Shown piece after piece: positions 26,261 through 35,255 of a stretch of DNA of 64,000 nt (its first letter is position 1; each line of letters begins with the position of its first letter). The notes below the pieces were generated by a model. The model saw nothing but the letters and a program-made list of their open reading frames with translations. It was not told where the DNA came from and did not search any database. The stretch lies in assembly GCF_000745475.1 (NCBI RefSeq), contig NZ_JQJJ01000008.1:310001-374000 (forward strand), in the 5' to 3' direction. Position numbers and translations under genes: made by a program. Source of the DNA: Allobosea sp. UNC402CLCol (GTDB lineage Bacteria; Pseudomonadota; Alphaproteobacteria; Rhizobiales; Beijerinckiaceae).

Positions 26261-28348
26261 TCACATCAGTACGATCAGCGACCGCGGCGAGAGCGTGATC
26301 TCCTGTTCCGCCTTCAGCCCCTTGCGGCCCTCGTCGGAATCCGGCCCGGTTTCGGTGTCGAGGACGACAGCCCATGAACCGGCCTTCACCCGCGGCGGAA
26401 TCCGGAAGACAACCTCTCCGTCGAAGCTGTTGAAAAGAATGAGCGCTTCGTCGCCGCCCTCCTCCACGTCGGGCATGTGCATCAAGAGCCCGATGGCGCG
26501 CAGGCCGGGATCGTCCCATTCCTCTTCCTGCTGGTCGCCGCCGCCGGGATTGACCCAGCGCAGCACGCAGCCGTCGCGGTAGGAGGCGCGGCGGAAGATC
26601 GGATGCTCGGTCCTCAGCGCGATGACACGCGTGACGAACGTGGCCAGCGCCTCGTCCCGCTTCGTCAATTCCTCCCAGCGCAGCCAGGCGGTTTCATTGT
26701 CCTGCGCATAGACATTGTTGTTGCCCCGGTTGGAGTGGCCGTGCTCGTCGCCGGCCAGGATCATCGGCGTGCCATGCGAGAGCAGGAGCGAGGCGAGCAA
26801 ATTGCGCTTCTGGCGCTCGCGCACGGCGATGATGCCCTTGTCCTCCGTCAGTCCTTCGACGCCGTAGTTGAAGGACAGGTTGTGGCCGTGACCGTCCTTG
26901 TTGTCCTCGCCATTCGCCGCATTGTGCTTGTCGTTGTAGGAAACGAGATCGGCGAGCGTGAAACCGTCATGGGCGGTGACGAAATTGACGCTCGCCCAGG
27001 GCCGCCGCCCGCGCTCGTCATAGATGTCGCCCGAGCCTGTGACGCGCGCCGCCAGATCCCGCACCAGGCCTTCATCGCCTTTCCAATAGGCGCGCAGCGT
27101 GTCGCGGTACTTGTCGTTCCATTCGGCCCAGCCCGGCGGAAAGCCGCCGACCTGATAGCCCCCCGGCCCGATATCCCAGGGCTCGCCGATCAGCTTGAGC
27201 TTGCTCAGCACCGGGTCCTGCCCCATCGCGTCGAAGAAGCCGCCGCGCGGATCGAACCCTTCCGGTTCGCGCCCCAGGATCGTGCCGAGATCGAAGCGGA
27301 AGCCGTCGACCTCCATCGCCTCGGCCCAATAGCGCAGCGAATCCATGACCATCTGCAACACGCGCGGATGGCTGGTATTGACCGTGTTCCCGGTGCCGGT
27401 GTCGTTGACGTAATAGCGCGGCTTGCCGGCGATGGTGCGATAGTAGGAGAAGTTGTCGATGCCCTTGAAGGAGAGCGTCGGCCCCAGCTCGTTGCCCTCG
27501 GCCGTGTGGTTGTAGACCACGTCGAGGATCACCTCGATGCCGGCATCGTGGAAGCGGCGCACCATGTCGCGGAAGGAGGCGAGCCCGGCCCGGCCCTCAT
27601 AGCGCTGCATCGGCGCGAAGAAGCCGATCGTGTTGTAGCCCCAGTAGTTGGAGAGCTTCCTGGCGACGAGATGATGGTCGTCGAGATAGGCCTGCACCGG
27701 CAGGAGCTCGACGGAGGTGACGCCGAGGCTCCTGATGTAGTCGACGACCGCCTTCTCGCCGAGCCCGTCGAAGGTGCCGCGCTTGGCCTCCGGCACGGCC
27801 GGGTGCAGCTTGGTGAAGCCGCGCACATGCGTCTCGTAGAAGATCGTGCGATCCCAGGGCACCATCGGCTTCGCCGGGGCCTTCGGGTCGGCGCTCCAGT
27901 CGCAGACCACGCATTTCGGCATGAAGGGCGCGCTGTCGAGCGTGCTGAAGGTGAGGTCCTTGTCGAGCTTCGCCGCCACCTCATAGCCGTAATGGGCGTC
28001 GTCCCAGGCGAGCGCGCCCGAGAACTCCTTGGCGTAGGGGTCCAGCAGCAGCTTGTTCGGGTTGAAGCGGTGGCCTTCCTCGGGCGCGAAGCGGCCATGA
28101 ACGCGGTAGCCATAGCGCTGGCCCGGCTTCACGCCCGGCAGATAGCCGTGGAAGATCTCGTCGGTATATTCCGGCAGCGTGATCCTCGCCGTCTCGGTCG
28201 CCCCGCTCTCGTCGAAGAGGCAGAGCTCGACCCTTTCCGCATAGGCGGAGAACAGCGCGAAATTCGTGCCCTCCCCGTCATGGACGGCGCCGAGCTCGGA
28301 AGCCCGGCCGGCTTCGATCCTCAACGCCTGCGCCTGTTTATCCACCAT
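26261..28348 (-). CDS. glgX: Glycogen debranching enzyme GlgX, paralogue 2
   Basis: A 695-residue GH13 debranching enzyme with a CBM48-like N-terminal domain (NFALFSAYAERVELCLFDE) and a complete catalytic set: FRFDLGTILGR, LIGEPWDIGPGG and VTAHDGFT. It is longer than paralogue 1 and retains the NYWGYNTIGFFAP block. Both paralogues look functional. ATG 28348 follows AGAGGCGG. The gene diverges from glgA, and a perfect EcfG-type promoter sits 86 bases upstream on its own strand. Confidence 0.93.
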   Translation of the reverse strand: MVDKQAQALRIEAGRASELGAVHDGEGTNFALFSAYAERVELCLFDESGATETARITLPEYTDEIFHGYLPGVKPGQRYGYRVHGRFAPEEGHRFNPNKLLLDPYAKEFSGALAWDDAHYGYEVAAKLDKDLTFSTLDSAPFMPKCVVCDWSADPKAPAKPMVPWDRTIFYETHVRGFTKLHPAVPEAKRGTFDGLGEKAVVDYIRSLGVTSVELLPVQAYLDDHHLVARKLSNYWGYNTIGFFAPMQRYEGRAGLASFRDMVRRFHDAGIEVILDVVYNHTAEGNELGPTLSFKGIDNFSYYRTIAGKPRYYVNDTGTGNTVNTSHPRVLQMVMDSLRYWAEAMEVDGFRFDLGTILGREPEGFDPRGGFFDAMGQDPVLSKLKLIGEPWDIGPGGYQVGGFPPGWAEWNDKYRDTLRAYWKGDEGLVRDLAARVTGSGDIYDERGRRPWASVNFVTAHDGFTLADLVSYNDKHNAANGEDNKDGHGHNLSFNYGVEGLTEDKGIIAVRERQKRNLLASLLLSHGTPMILAGDEHGHSNRGNNNVYAQDNETAWLRWEELTKRDEALATFVTRVIALRTEHPIFRRASYRDGCVLRWVNPGGGDQQEEEWDDPGLRAIGLLMHMPDVEEGGDEALILFNSFDGEVVFRIPPRVKAGSWAVVLDTETGPDSDEGRKGLKAEQEITLSPRSLIVLM

Positions 28349-28433
28349 GCCACCCGCCTCTTCTCATCGGCAGGCGATGCGGCGTCCGCAACGGCCCTGT
28401 CATATCGCTCCGCCATTCTGTCGCGGAGGTTGC

Positions 28434-28458
28434 AACGTCCCGCCCATGGCGCGGTTCC
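28434..28458 (-). promoter_or_regulatory. Sigma-EcfG-type promoter of glgX paralogue 2, perfect match
   Basis: On the minus strand: GGAAC (28458-28454), 16-base spacer, CGTT (28437-28434). It points toward the glgX start at 28348. Confidence 0.65.
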
Positions 28459-28503
28459 GGCGAACCGGCCCCGATCTTGCTTCTTTATTTTGCAGTGCAC
28501 CCT

Positions 28504-28528
28504 GGAACCTTAACCTTTGTGATCTGTT
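28504..28528 (+). promoter_or_regulatory. Sigma-EcfG-like promoter of glgA, one mismatch
   Basis: GGAAC (28504-28508), 16-base spacer, TGTT (28525-28528). It has one mismatch to CGTT and is placed 30 bases before the glgA ATG, the usual distance. Confidence 0.45.
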
Positions 28529-28558
28529 CTTGACGGGCGATGTGCCGAGGACGTGACG

Positions 28559-30088
28559 ATGGCGGATCTGAAGCTGGTTGAGACCGACACTGTCTCCTCG
28601 ACATCCGGCCACGCCTTGATCTACGCCGCCGTCGTCAAGGACGACCCGGCCGAGCGCTCCTCGCCGATCCCGGCGACCACCAAGCTGCTGTTCGTCACCT
28701 CCGAAATGGGCGACTTCATCAAGGCCGGCGGCCTCGGCGAGGTCTCGACCGCTTTGCCCCGCCAGCTGCGCGCCTTCTGCGATGTCCGCGTGCTGCTCCC
28801 CGGTTTCCGGCAGGTCCGTGCCGCAAGGCCGGCGATGGACATCGTCCGCCAGATGCCGCGCACCGCGAGCCTGCCGCCCTGGTCGCTCGGGCGCTTCGCG
28901 ACGGCAGACGGGCTGACGATCTACGCCGTGCTCTGCGACGAACTCTATGACCGCGAAGGCTCGCCTTACGGCCCCTTCGCCGGCGGAGACTTTGGCGACA
29001 ACGACCTCCGCTTCGGCCGGCTCTCGCTGGCGGCGGCCGAGATCGCCGCCGGCGAGGCCGATCCCAACTGGAAGCCCGACATCATCCACGTCAATGACTG
29101 GCCCTCGTCCCTGGCGCCCGGCTATATGCGCTGGAAGGGCCTGGCGACGCCGTCGATCCTGACGATCCACAACCTCGCCTATCAGGGGCTCTACCAGCCG
29201 CAGCGCATGGCCGCGCTCGGCATCCCCGACCTCGCCTTCCACGTCAACGGCGCCGAGTTCCACGGCAAGATCTCGTTTCTGAAAAGCGGCATCTATTACG
29301 GCTCGCACGTCACCACCGTCAGCGAGACCTATGCCCACGAGATCACCACGCCCGAGCATGGCTGCGGCCTCGAAGGGCTGCTGAAAACCCGGATGGACGA
29401 AGGCCGGCTCACCGGTATCGTGAATGGCATCGACGATAGCTGGAACGCGCTGATCGAAGGCGGCAAGACCTCCGAGCAGATCGTCCGCCAGTGGAAGCGG
29501 CGCAACGCCGCCGAGATCCGCAAGACCTTCGAATTGCCGGATTCGCGCGGCCCGCTCTTCTCCATCGTGTCGCGCCTCGTCCATCAGAAGGGCATCGACC
29601 TCTCGCTCGAGGCGGCCGAGAGCATCGTCGCCAGCGGCGGCCAGCTCATCGTCACCGGCCGCGGCGAGCCCCGGCTGGAGGAGGCGGTCGAACGGCTGGC
29701 CCGGCAATATCCGCGCGCCGTCGCCGCCCGCATCGGCTTCGACGATGGCGAGGCGCGCCGGCTTTTCGCCGCCAGCGATTTCCTGCTGATGCCCTCGCGC
29801 TTCGAGCCCTGCGGCCTGAGCCAGATGTATGCCCAGCGCTCCGGCGCCCTGCCGATCGCCTATCGCACCGGCGGCCTCGTCGACACCATCGAGGATGGTC
29901 TCTCCGGCTTCCTGTTCTCGTCGCTGACCGGCCAGGGCCTGACCTCGGCGGTGGTGCGCGCCTTCGAGGCCTTCCGCACCAAGCGGGCCTTCCGGCAGAT
30001 GCGCGAGCACGCCATGGCCAAGCGCTTCGACTGGCGCCGGCCCACCTTCCGCTATGCCGATGTCTATGCGCGGGCGCTGGCCGCTTGA
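28559..30088 (+). CDS. glgA: Glycogen synthase
   Basis: A 509-residue GT5 starch/glycogen synthase. The ADP-glucose-binding KxGGL motif appears as KAGGLGEVSTALPRQL, at residues ~56-71, because of an N-terminal extension of about 40 residues. The C-terminal PSRFEPCGLSQMYAQR and YRTGGLVDT blocks are intact. It elongates alpha-1,4-glucan from ADP-glucose. I use ATG 28559 with GAGG eight bases upstream; a GTG two codons earlier is in frame. No glgC, the source of ADP-glucose, is in the window. Confidence 0.93.
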   Translation: MADLKLVETDTVSSTSGHALIYAAVVKDDPAERSSPIPATTKLLFVTSEMGDFIKAGGLGEVSTALPRQLRAFCDVRVLLPGFRQVRAARPAMDIVRQMPRTASLPPWSLGRFATADGLTIYAVLCDELYDREGSPYGPFAGGDFGDNDLRFGRLSLAAAEIAAGEADPNWKPDIIHVNDWPSSLAPGYMRWKGLATPSILTIHNLAYQGLYQPQRMAALGIPDLAFHVNGAEFHGKISFLKSGIYYGSHVTTVSETYAHEITTPEHGCGLEGLLKTRMDEGRLTGIVNGIDDSWNALIEGGKTSEQIVRQWKRRNAAEIRKTFELPDSRGPLFSIVSRLVHQKGIDLSLEAAESIVASGGQLIVTGRGEPRLEEAVERLARQYPRAVAARIGFDDGEARRLFAASDFLLMPSRFEPCGLSQMYAQRSGALPIAYRTGGLVDTIEDGLSGFLFSSLTGQGLTSAVVRAFEAFRTKRAFRQMREHAMAKRFDWRRPTFRYADVYARALAA

Positions 30089-30204
30089 ACGGGGGTGGTA
30101 CCCTGGCGCTGGAAGCGGGTATCGTCCCGGACGCAGCGACGCGGAGAGCTGGACTCAGGGCTGGGACCCATGCCTGAACCCCGTTCGGACAAGCTCAGGC
30201 ACGG

Positions 30205-30228
30205 ACCCCGGGTCAAGCCCGGGATGAC
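30205..30228. repeat. REP-like hairpin CCCGGGTCAAGCCCGGGATGAC
   Basis: Two CCCGGG arms surround TCAAG, followed by ATGAC. It belongs to the same general family as the elements at 45713-45735 and 51694-51725. It lies between the convergent glgA and DUF2934 genes. Confidence 0.6.
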
Positions 30229-30247
30229 CGCGTTGTTCGGTGGGATC

Positions 30248-30526
30248 TCAGCGTTTCTTGGGCGCCGCCTTGGTCGCTGCCGCCTTGAGCGGAGCGGCGG
30301 CCTTCGGAACAGCGACTTTCGGAGCGGTCTTGGCCGCGCCGGCCTCGACCTTGCCCTTCACCGGCGCTTTCGGCTTGGGGATCCCGCCCTTGGGTGCCGG
30401 TTCCTTGAGACTCGCCGCGACACGCTCCTCGGCAAGGCGCCAATGTTCGCCGTCGCGTCCGTCGGGGCGTCCCTCCGCCTCCCAGATGGCGTAGGCGGTA
30501 TCCCTGACGATCTGCTCGCGGCTCAT
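30248..30526 (-). CDS. DUF2934-domain protein with Ala/Lys/Pro-rich tail
   Basis: A 92-residue protein. The N-terminal ~45 residues are a DUF2934 domain (AYAIWEAEGRPDGRDGEHW). The C-terminal half is a low-complexity histone-H1-like tail of Ala, Lys and Pro (for example ATKAAPKKR at the end). The function is unknown; such proteins are common in rhizobial stress and glycogen loci. I prefer the second of two in-frame ATGs (30526), which sits seven bases behind AGGGAGA; 30532 is the alternative. It diverges from glgB and has its own EcfG-like promoter. Confidence 0.8.
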   Translation of the reverse strand: MSREQIVRDTAYAIWEAEGRPDGRDGEHWRLAEERVAASLKEPAPKGGIPKPKAPVKGKVEAGAAKTAPKVAVPKAAAPLKAAATKAAPKKR

Positions 30527-30564
30527 CGACATTCTCCCTGCACCAGGCTGAAACCCGGGGAAAC

Positions 30565-30589
30565 AACCGGGCTGCAAACACTTGGTTCC
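30565..30589 (-). promoter_or_regulatory. Sigma-EcfG-like promoter of the DUF2934 gene, one mismatch
   Basis: Minus strand GGAAC (30589-30585), 16-base spacer, GGTT (30568-30565). The first base of the -10 differs from CGTT. It is 38 bases from the chosen start codon. Confidence 0.4.
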
Positions 30590-30626
30590 GTGCGAGAATG
30601 AGCGTCGCGGGCAGCATCTTGCGGCC

Positions 30627-30652
30627 GGAACGGAAAGCGCCTCTGCTGCGTT
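30627..30652 (+). promoter_or_regulatory. Sigma-EcfG-type promoter of glgB, perfect match
   Basis: GGAAC (30627-30631), 17-base spacer, CGTT (30649-30652). It is 61 bases before the glgB ATG, back to back with the DUF2934 promoter. Confidence 0.65.
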
Positions 30653-30713
30653 GCATCATGACCGATTCCGCGAGTGCCGTGGAGTCCTCACCGAACCGGT
30701 TCGACCACCCCTG

Positions 30714-32924
30714 ATGCCCCAGTCTTCCGTCCATTTTCCGTCGCTTCCCCCGCACGATATCCTCCTGCTGGAGGAGGCGCGCCATCCCGACCCCTTCGCG
30801 GTGCTCGGCCGGCACCGTGTGGGCGATGAGAGCGTGGTGCGCGCCTTCCTGCCCGGCGCCCATTACGTCGAACTCGTCACCGGCGAGGGCGATACGCGCA
30901 AGGCCGTGGCCATGATCGCCGAGGGCAACGGGCTCTTCGAGGCCTTGTGCCCGACCGACGAGCCCTATCGGCTGCGCGTGTCCTGGCCGGACGGCATCAT
31001 CGAGGCGGCCGATCCCTATGCCTTCGGCCTGCTGCTTTCCGAGGAGGATATCTATCTCTTCGCCGAAGGCCGGCATTTCGACCTCGCGACCCGCCTCGGC
31101 GCCAATCCCCGTGTCTTCGACGGTATCGAGGGCGTGCTCTTCGCCGTCTGGGCGCCGAATGCCTCGCATATCTCCGTCGTCGGCGACTTCAACGGCTGGG
31201 ACGCCCGCCATCACCCGATGCGCCGGCGCCTCGGCCCGGGCATCTGGGAGCTGTTCGTCCCCGGCATCGGCCCCGGCGCGGTCTACAAATATGCGATCGC
31301 CGGCCCGCATGGCGAGCCCCTGTCCTGGAAGGCCGACCCGCTCGGCCGCCGGCAGGAGGAGCCGCCACGCACCGGCTCGATCGTCGCCGCCGCGCCGGAC
31401 TTCGCCTGGAGCGATGCCGAATGGCTGGCGCGGCGCGAGCGCGCCAACCCGGTCAACGAGCCGATGGCGGCCTATGAGGTCCATGTCGGCTCATGGCTGC
31501 GCAGCGAATGGGGCCAGATGGGCAGCTGGGACGAGGCGAGCGAGCGCCTGATCCCCTATCTCCAGTACATGGGTTTCAGCCATGTCGAGCTGATGCCGAT
31601 CACCGAGCATCCTTTCGGCGGCTCCTGGGGTTACCAGCCGCTCGGCCTCTTCGCGCCGACTGCGCGGCTCGGGCCGCCCGAGGCTTTCGCCCGCTTCGTC
31701 GATCGCTGCCATGCCGCCGGCATCGGCGTCATCCTCGACTGGGTGCCGGCGCATTTCCCCTCGGACGACCACGGTCTCGCCCGTTTCGACGGCACCGCCC
31801 TCTACGAGCACGAAGACCCGCGCCAGGGTTTTCACCGCGACTGGAACACGCTGATCTACAATGTCGGCCGGCGCGAGGTGCGCGGCTTCCTGATCGCCTC
31901 GGCGCTATGGTGGGTAGAGACCTTCCATCTCGACGGGCTGCGCGTCGATGCCGTCGCCTCGATGCTCTACCGCGACTACAGCCGCGAGCCCGGCGAATGG
32001 GTGCCCAACCAGTATGGCGGGCGCGAGAATCTGGAAGCGGTCTCGTTCTTCCAGGAGCTGAACACGCTGGTCGGCGGCCGCGGGCGCGGCGCCGTTACCA
32101 TCGCCGAGGAATCGACCGCCTGGCCGGGCGTCACCACCCCGGTCCACCTGGGCGGGCTCGGCTTCCATTTCAAATGGAACATGGGCTGGATGCACGACAC
32201 GCTGCGCTATTTCGCACGTGACCCGATCCATCGCGGCCACCACGGCGACGATGTCACCTTCGGACTGATCTATGCCTTCTCGGAGAATTTCGTACTGCCG
32301 ATCTCGCATGACGAGGTCGTGCACGGCAAAGGCTCGCTGCTGGCGCGCATGCCGGGCGACGACTGGCAGCGCTTCGCCAATCTGCGCCTCTGCCTCGCGC
32401 TGATGTGGAGCCATCCCGGCAAGAAGCTTTTGTTCATGGGCTGCGAGTTCGGCGCCGAGCAGGAATGGAATGTCGATGCCCCCTTCCCCTGGCCGGATGA
32501 TGGCGACACCCGCCGGCGCGGCGCCATGCAGCTCGTCCGCGATCTCAACGCGCTCTACCGCGCGACGCCGGCGCTCTACCGGCTCGACCATGAGCCGGAA
32601 GGCTTCGGCTGGGTCATCGCCGACGACAACGCCAATTCCGTCTTCGCCTTCACCCGCTCGGCCGGCGACGGCAAGCCGCCGCTCATGGTCGTCGCCAACA
32701 TGACGCCGGTGCCGCGCCACGACTATCGCATCGGCGTTCCCGCCGCCGGCCTCTGGCGCGAGCGGCTGAACAGCGACGCGGACATCTATGCCGGCTCGGG
32801 CCTGGGCAATGGCGGGCAGGCGCGTGCGCAAGCGATCCCCGCCCACGGCCAGCGGCAATCGCTCTCGCTGACCCTGCCGCCGCTGGCGCTGATCGTGCTG
32901 GAGCATGGAAGTGCCGGCGGCTAG
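30714..32924 (+). CDS. glgB: 1,4-alpha-glucan branching enzyme
   Basis: A 736-residue GH13 branching enzyme of the normal length (~730). Two N-terminal beta-sandwich (CBM48) segments lead into the barrel. Catalytic residues are visible: Asp in LRVDAVASMLYRDYS, Glu in TIAEESTAWPG and Asp in ISHDEVVHGKGSL. It introduces alpha-1,6 branches into glycogen made by GlgA. Start ATG 30714 (MPQSSVHF) is family-like; a longer frame reaches back through the promoter region. malQ begins 60 bases downstream and is probably cotranscribed. Confidence 0.94.
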   Translation: MPQSSVHFPSLPPHDILLLEEARHPDPFAVLGRHRVGDESVVRAFLPGAHYVELVTGEGDTRKAVAMIAEGNGLFEALCPTDEPYRLRVSWPDGIIEAADPYAFGLLLSEEDIYLFAEGRHFDLATRLGANPRVFDGIEGVLFAVWAPNASHISVVGDFNGWDARHHPMRRRLGPGIWELFVPGIGPGAVYKYAIAGPHGEPLSWKADPLGRRQEEPPRTGSIVAAAPDFAWSDAEWLARRERANPVNEPMAAYEVHVGSWLRSEWGQMGSWDEASERLIPYLQYMGFSHVELMPITEHPFGGSWGYQPLGLFAPTARLGPPEAFARFVDRCHAAGIGVILDWVPAHFPSDDHGLARFDGTALYEHEDPRQGFHRDWNTLIYNVGRREVRGFLIASALWWVETFHLDGLRVDAVASMLYRDYSREPGEWVPNQYGGRENLEAVSFFQELNTLVGGRGRGAVTIAEESTAWPGVTTPVHLGGLGFHFKWNMGWMHDTLRYFARDPIHRGHHGDDVTFGLIYAFSENFVLPISHDEVVHGKGSLLARMPGDDWQRFANLRLCLALMWSHPGKKLLFMGCEFGAEQEWNVDAPFPWPDDGDTRRRGAMQLVRDLNALYRATPALYRLDHEPEGFGWVIADDNANSVFAFTRSAGDGKPPLMVVANMTPVPRHDYRIGVPAAGLWRERLNSDADIYAGSGLGNGGQARAQAIPAHGQRQSLSLTLPPLALIVLEHGSAGG

Positions 32925-32984
32925 TGGTGGCTGGATTTCTCATGGCGGCCCGGTTCCGATGACAGACCTCGTGTGGAGCGCACG

Positions 32985-35048
32985 ATGAGCGACGACATCC
33001 TGCGCCAGCTTGCAACCCGCGCCGGCATCGCGCCTGAATGGACGGACCAGACCGGCGCGCAGCGTCAGGTTTCGCCCGAGAGTCTGCGCGCCATCCTCGC
33101 CGCGCTCGGCCTGCCGGCCGACAATGACGAAGCCTTGCGCAATTCGCTTTCGCTCGCCGAGGGCGGGTCCATGGGCCTGGGCTCCCGCTTCACCACCGCG
33201 CGCATCGGCCAGCCGGTCGGCCTGCCGCTCAGGGGCGAGCCGGGACAATCCGTCGAGGTCACGCTCGAAAGCGGGGCTCGCCGCGTCGTGACGACGATCG
33301 AAGGCTATGAGGGCGCCCTGACGCTGCCGCCCTTCGACGAACCCGGCTACCACACCGTGCACGCCGCTGAGGGCGACTTCACCGTCGCGACCGCGCCGGA
33401 ACGCTGCATCACCTTCGCCGATCTGAACGATGGCAGACCGGGCTGGGGCCTCGCCGCGCAGATCTATTCGCTGCGCAGCGAGGCCGATGGCGGCATCGGC
33501 CATTTCGGCGGCGTCGCCGCGCTCGGCCGCGCTGCTGCGGCCCGCGGGGCCGATGCGCTGGCGATCAGCCCTGTCCACGCTCTCTATGGCGCCCTGCCCG
33601 CTCTGTTCAGCCCCTATTCGCCCTCGACGCGGCTGTTCTACAACCCGCTCCATGCCGACCCGGCCGCTGCATTGCCGGACGCACTGATCCGGGACGTCAT
33701 CGCGCGACAAGGGCTGGCGGAGGAGATGGCTCGCCTCTCCGCCTTGGCCCAGATCAACTGGCTTTCCGCCACGCCGGCCCGGCAGAGACTGCTGCGCGCC
33801 CTGTTCGACGCCTTGCGCGATCCCGCTGCAAGCGGAACCGAGGCCGCCCGCGCCGATTTCGAGCGCCATCTCGCCGAGGCCTCTCCGCTGCTGCGAGGCC
33901 ACGCGATCTTCGAGGCGCTGCATGCCATCGAATTGACGCGCGATCCGACCGTCAAAAGCTGGCGCGAATGGCAGCCCGCCTATCGCCACCCCGACAACCC
34001 CGAGGTTGCGGCCTTCGCGGCCGAGCATGCCGACGAGATCGCCTATCAGATCTTCCTGCAATGGCTCACCGGCCGCTCCTATGGAGAAGCCCAGCGCGCC
34101 TGCCGCGAGGCCGGCATGAAGGTCGGGCTGATCGCCGATCTCGCCATCGGCATGGACGGTGCCGGCAGCCATGCCTGGAGCCGGCCGGACGACATCCTGC
34201 ATGGGCTCAGCATCGGCGCCCCGCCCGACTACTACGCCGCAGAGGGGCAGAACTGGGCCCTGACGACCTTCTCGCCACGCGGCCTCGCCGCCACCGGCTA
34301 TGCGCCCTTCATCGAGACGCTGCGGGCGAGCCTGCGCTATGTCGGCGGCATCCGCATCGACCATGTCATGGGGATGAGCCGGCTCTGGCTGGTGCCGGAG
34401 GGCGCGAGCGCGCTGGAAGGCGCCTATGTCGGCTTCCCCTCCGAGACGCTGTTCCGGCTGATCGCGCTCGAATCCTGGCGCCACCGCGCCATCGTCATCG
34501 GCGAGGATCTCGGCACGCTGCCCTATGGCTTCCGCGACTATCTGAGCGAGCAGGGCGTCGCGGGACTGCGCGTGCTGCGCTTCGAACGCACCGATCACGG
34601 CTATGTCCCGCCGCAGGAATGGGACGCCGGCGCGGTCGCGCTGACCAGCACCCACGACCTCGTGCCGACCGCGGGCTGGTGGGCCGGCTCCGACATCGAC
34701 CCGGTCGATGACGGCGTCGACCATCAGGGCATTCGCGCCTGGGATCGCGGCCTGCTCTGGGGCTCGTTCCAGAATGCCGGCCTCGTCGAGGGCGAGCGGC
34801 CGGAGCCGGACAACACCGACCCGGTCGTCGACGCCGCGATCCGCTACGTCGCCGCCACACCCTGCACGCTGAAGATCCTGCCGATGGAAGACGCACTCGG
34901 CATCAGGACCCAGCCCAACGTGCCCGGCACCATCACCGAAAAGCCGAACTGGCGGCATCGACTCGAAGGCGATGCGGATGCTTTGCTGGATGACGCGAAG
35001 GTCCGGAAGCGGCTGGCCTATCTCGGGCCGGAGCGCGGGGACGCCTGA
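32985..35048 (+). CDS. malQ: 4-alpha-glucanotransferase (amylomaltase)
   Basis: A 687-residue GH77 amylomaltase with an N-terminal MalQ-specific extension (residues ~1-130). The catalytic barrel has an Asp nucleophile in GIRIDHVMGMSRLW, Glu in VIGEDLGTLP and Asp in STHDLVPT. It disproportionates maltodextrins released by debranching, returning glucose and longer chains to GlgP. Start ATG 32985 follows GGAG with a proper spacer. As the last gene of the glgB unit it completes the recycling pathway. Confidence 0.93.
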   Translation: MSDDILRQLATRAGIAPEWTDQTGAQRQVSPESLRAILAALGLPADNDEALRNSLSLAEGGSMGLGSRFTTARIGQPVGLPLRGEPGQSVEVTLESGARRVVTTIEGYEGALTLPPFDEPGYHTVHAAEGDFTVATAPERCITFADLNDGRPGWGLAAQIYSLRSEADGGIGHFGGVAALGRAAAARGADALAISPVHALYGALPALFSPYSPSTRLFYNPLHADPAAALPDALIRDVIARQGLAEEMARLSALAQINWLSATPARQRLLRALFDALRDPAASGTEAARADFERHLAEASPLLRGHAIFEALHAIELTRDPTVKSWREWQPAYRHPDNPEVAAFAAEHADEIAYQIFLQWLTGRSYGEAQRACREAGMKVGLIADLAIGMDGAGSHAWSRPDDILHGLSIGAPPDYYAAEGQNWALTTFSPRGLAATGYAPFIETLRASLRYVGGIRIDHVMGMSRLWLVPEGASALEGAYVGFPSETLFRLIALESWRHRAIVIGEDLGTLPYGFRDYLSEQGVAGLRVLRFERTDHGYVPPQEWDAGAVALTSTHDLVPTAGWWAGSDIDPVDDGVDHQGIRAWDRGLLWGSFQNAGLVEGERPEPDNTDPVVDAAIRYVAATPCTLKILPMEDALGIRTQPNVPGTITEKPNWRHRLEGDADALLDDAKVRKRLAYLGPERGDA

Positions 35049-35074
35049 TAGCCCCGCACGCGCTGCCGCCTGAA

Positions 35075-35238
35075 GCGCGGGAGCCCTCTCCCGAGTGGGA
35101 GAGGGTTGGGTGAGGGCCTGCCGTAGCAGCAGTAAAGCGAGCGATATCCGCTGCGTGAGGCGAGGCGTCCTCACGCATGATTGCAGCGGCGGTCCCTCAC
35201 CCCTGCCCCTCTCCCACTCGGGAGAGGGGTTTCCCGCG
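35075..35238. repeat. Paired inverted repeat, family R2, copy 2
   Basis: GCGCGGGAGCCCTCTCCCGA at the left mirrors CTCGGGAGAGGGGTTTCCCGCGC at the right, with GGGTGAGGG and CCCTCACCCC inside. The arms are about 100 bases apart. It lies between convergent malQ and the helicase gene. Confidence 0.75.
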
Positions 35239-35255
35239 CCCTTGCTGGCAAACTC

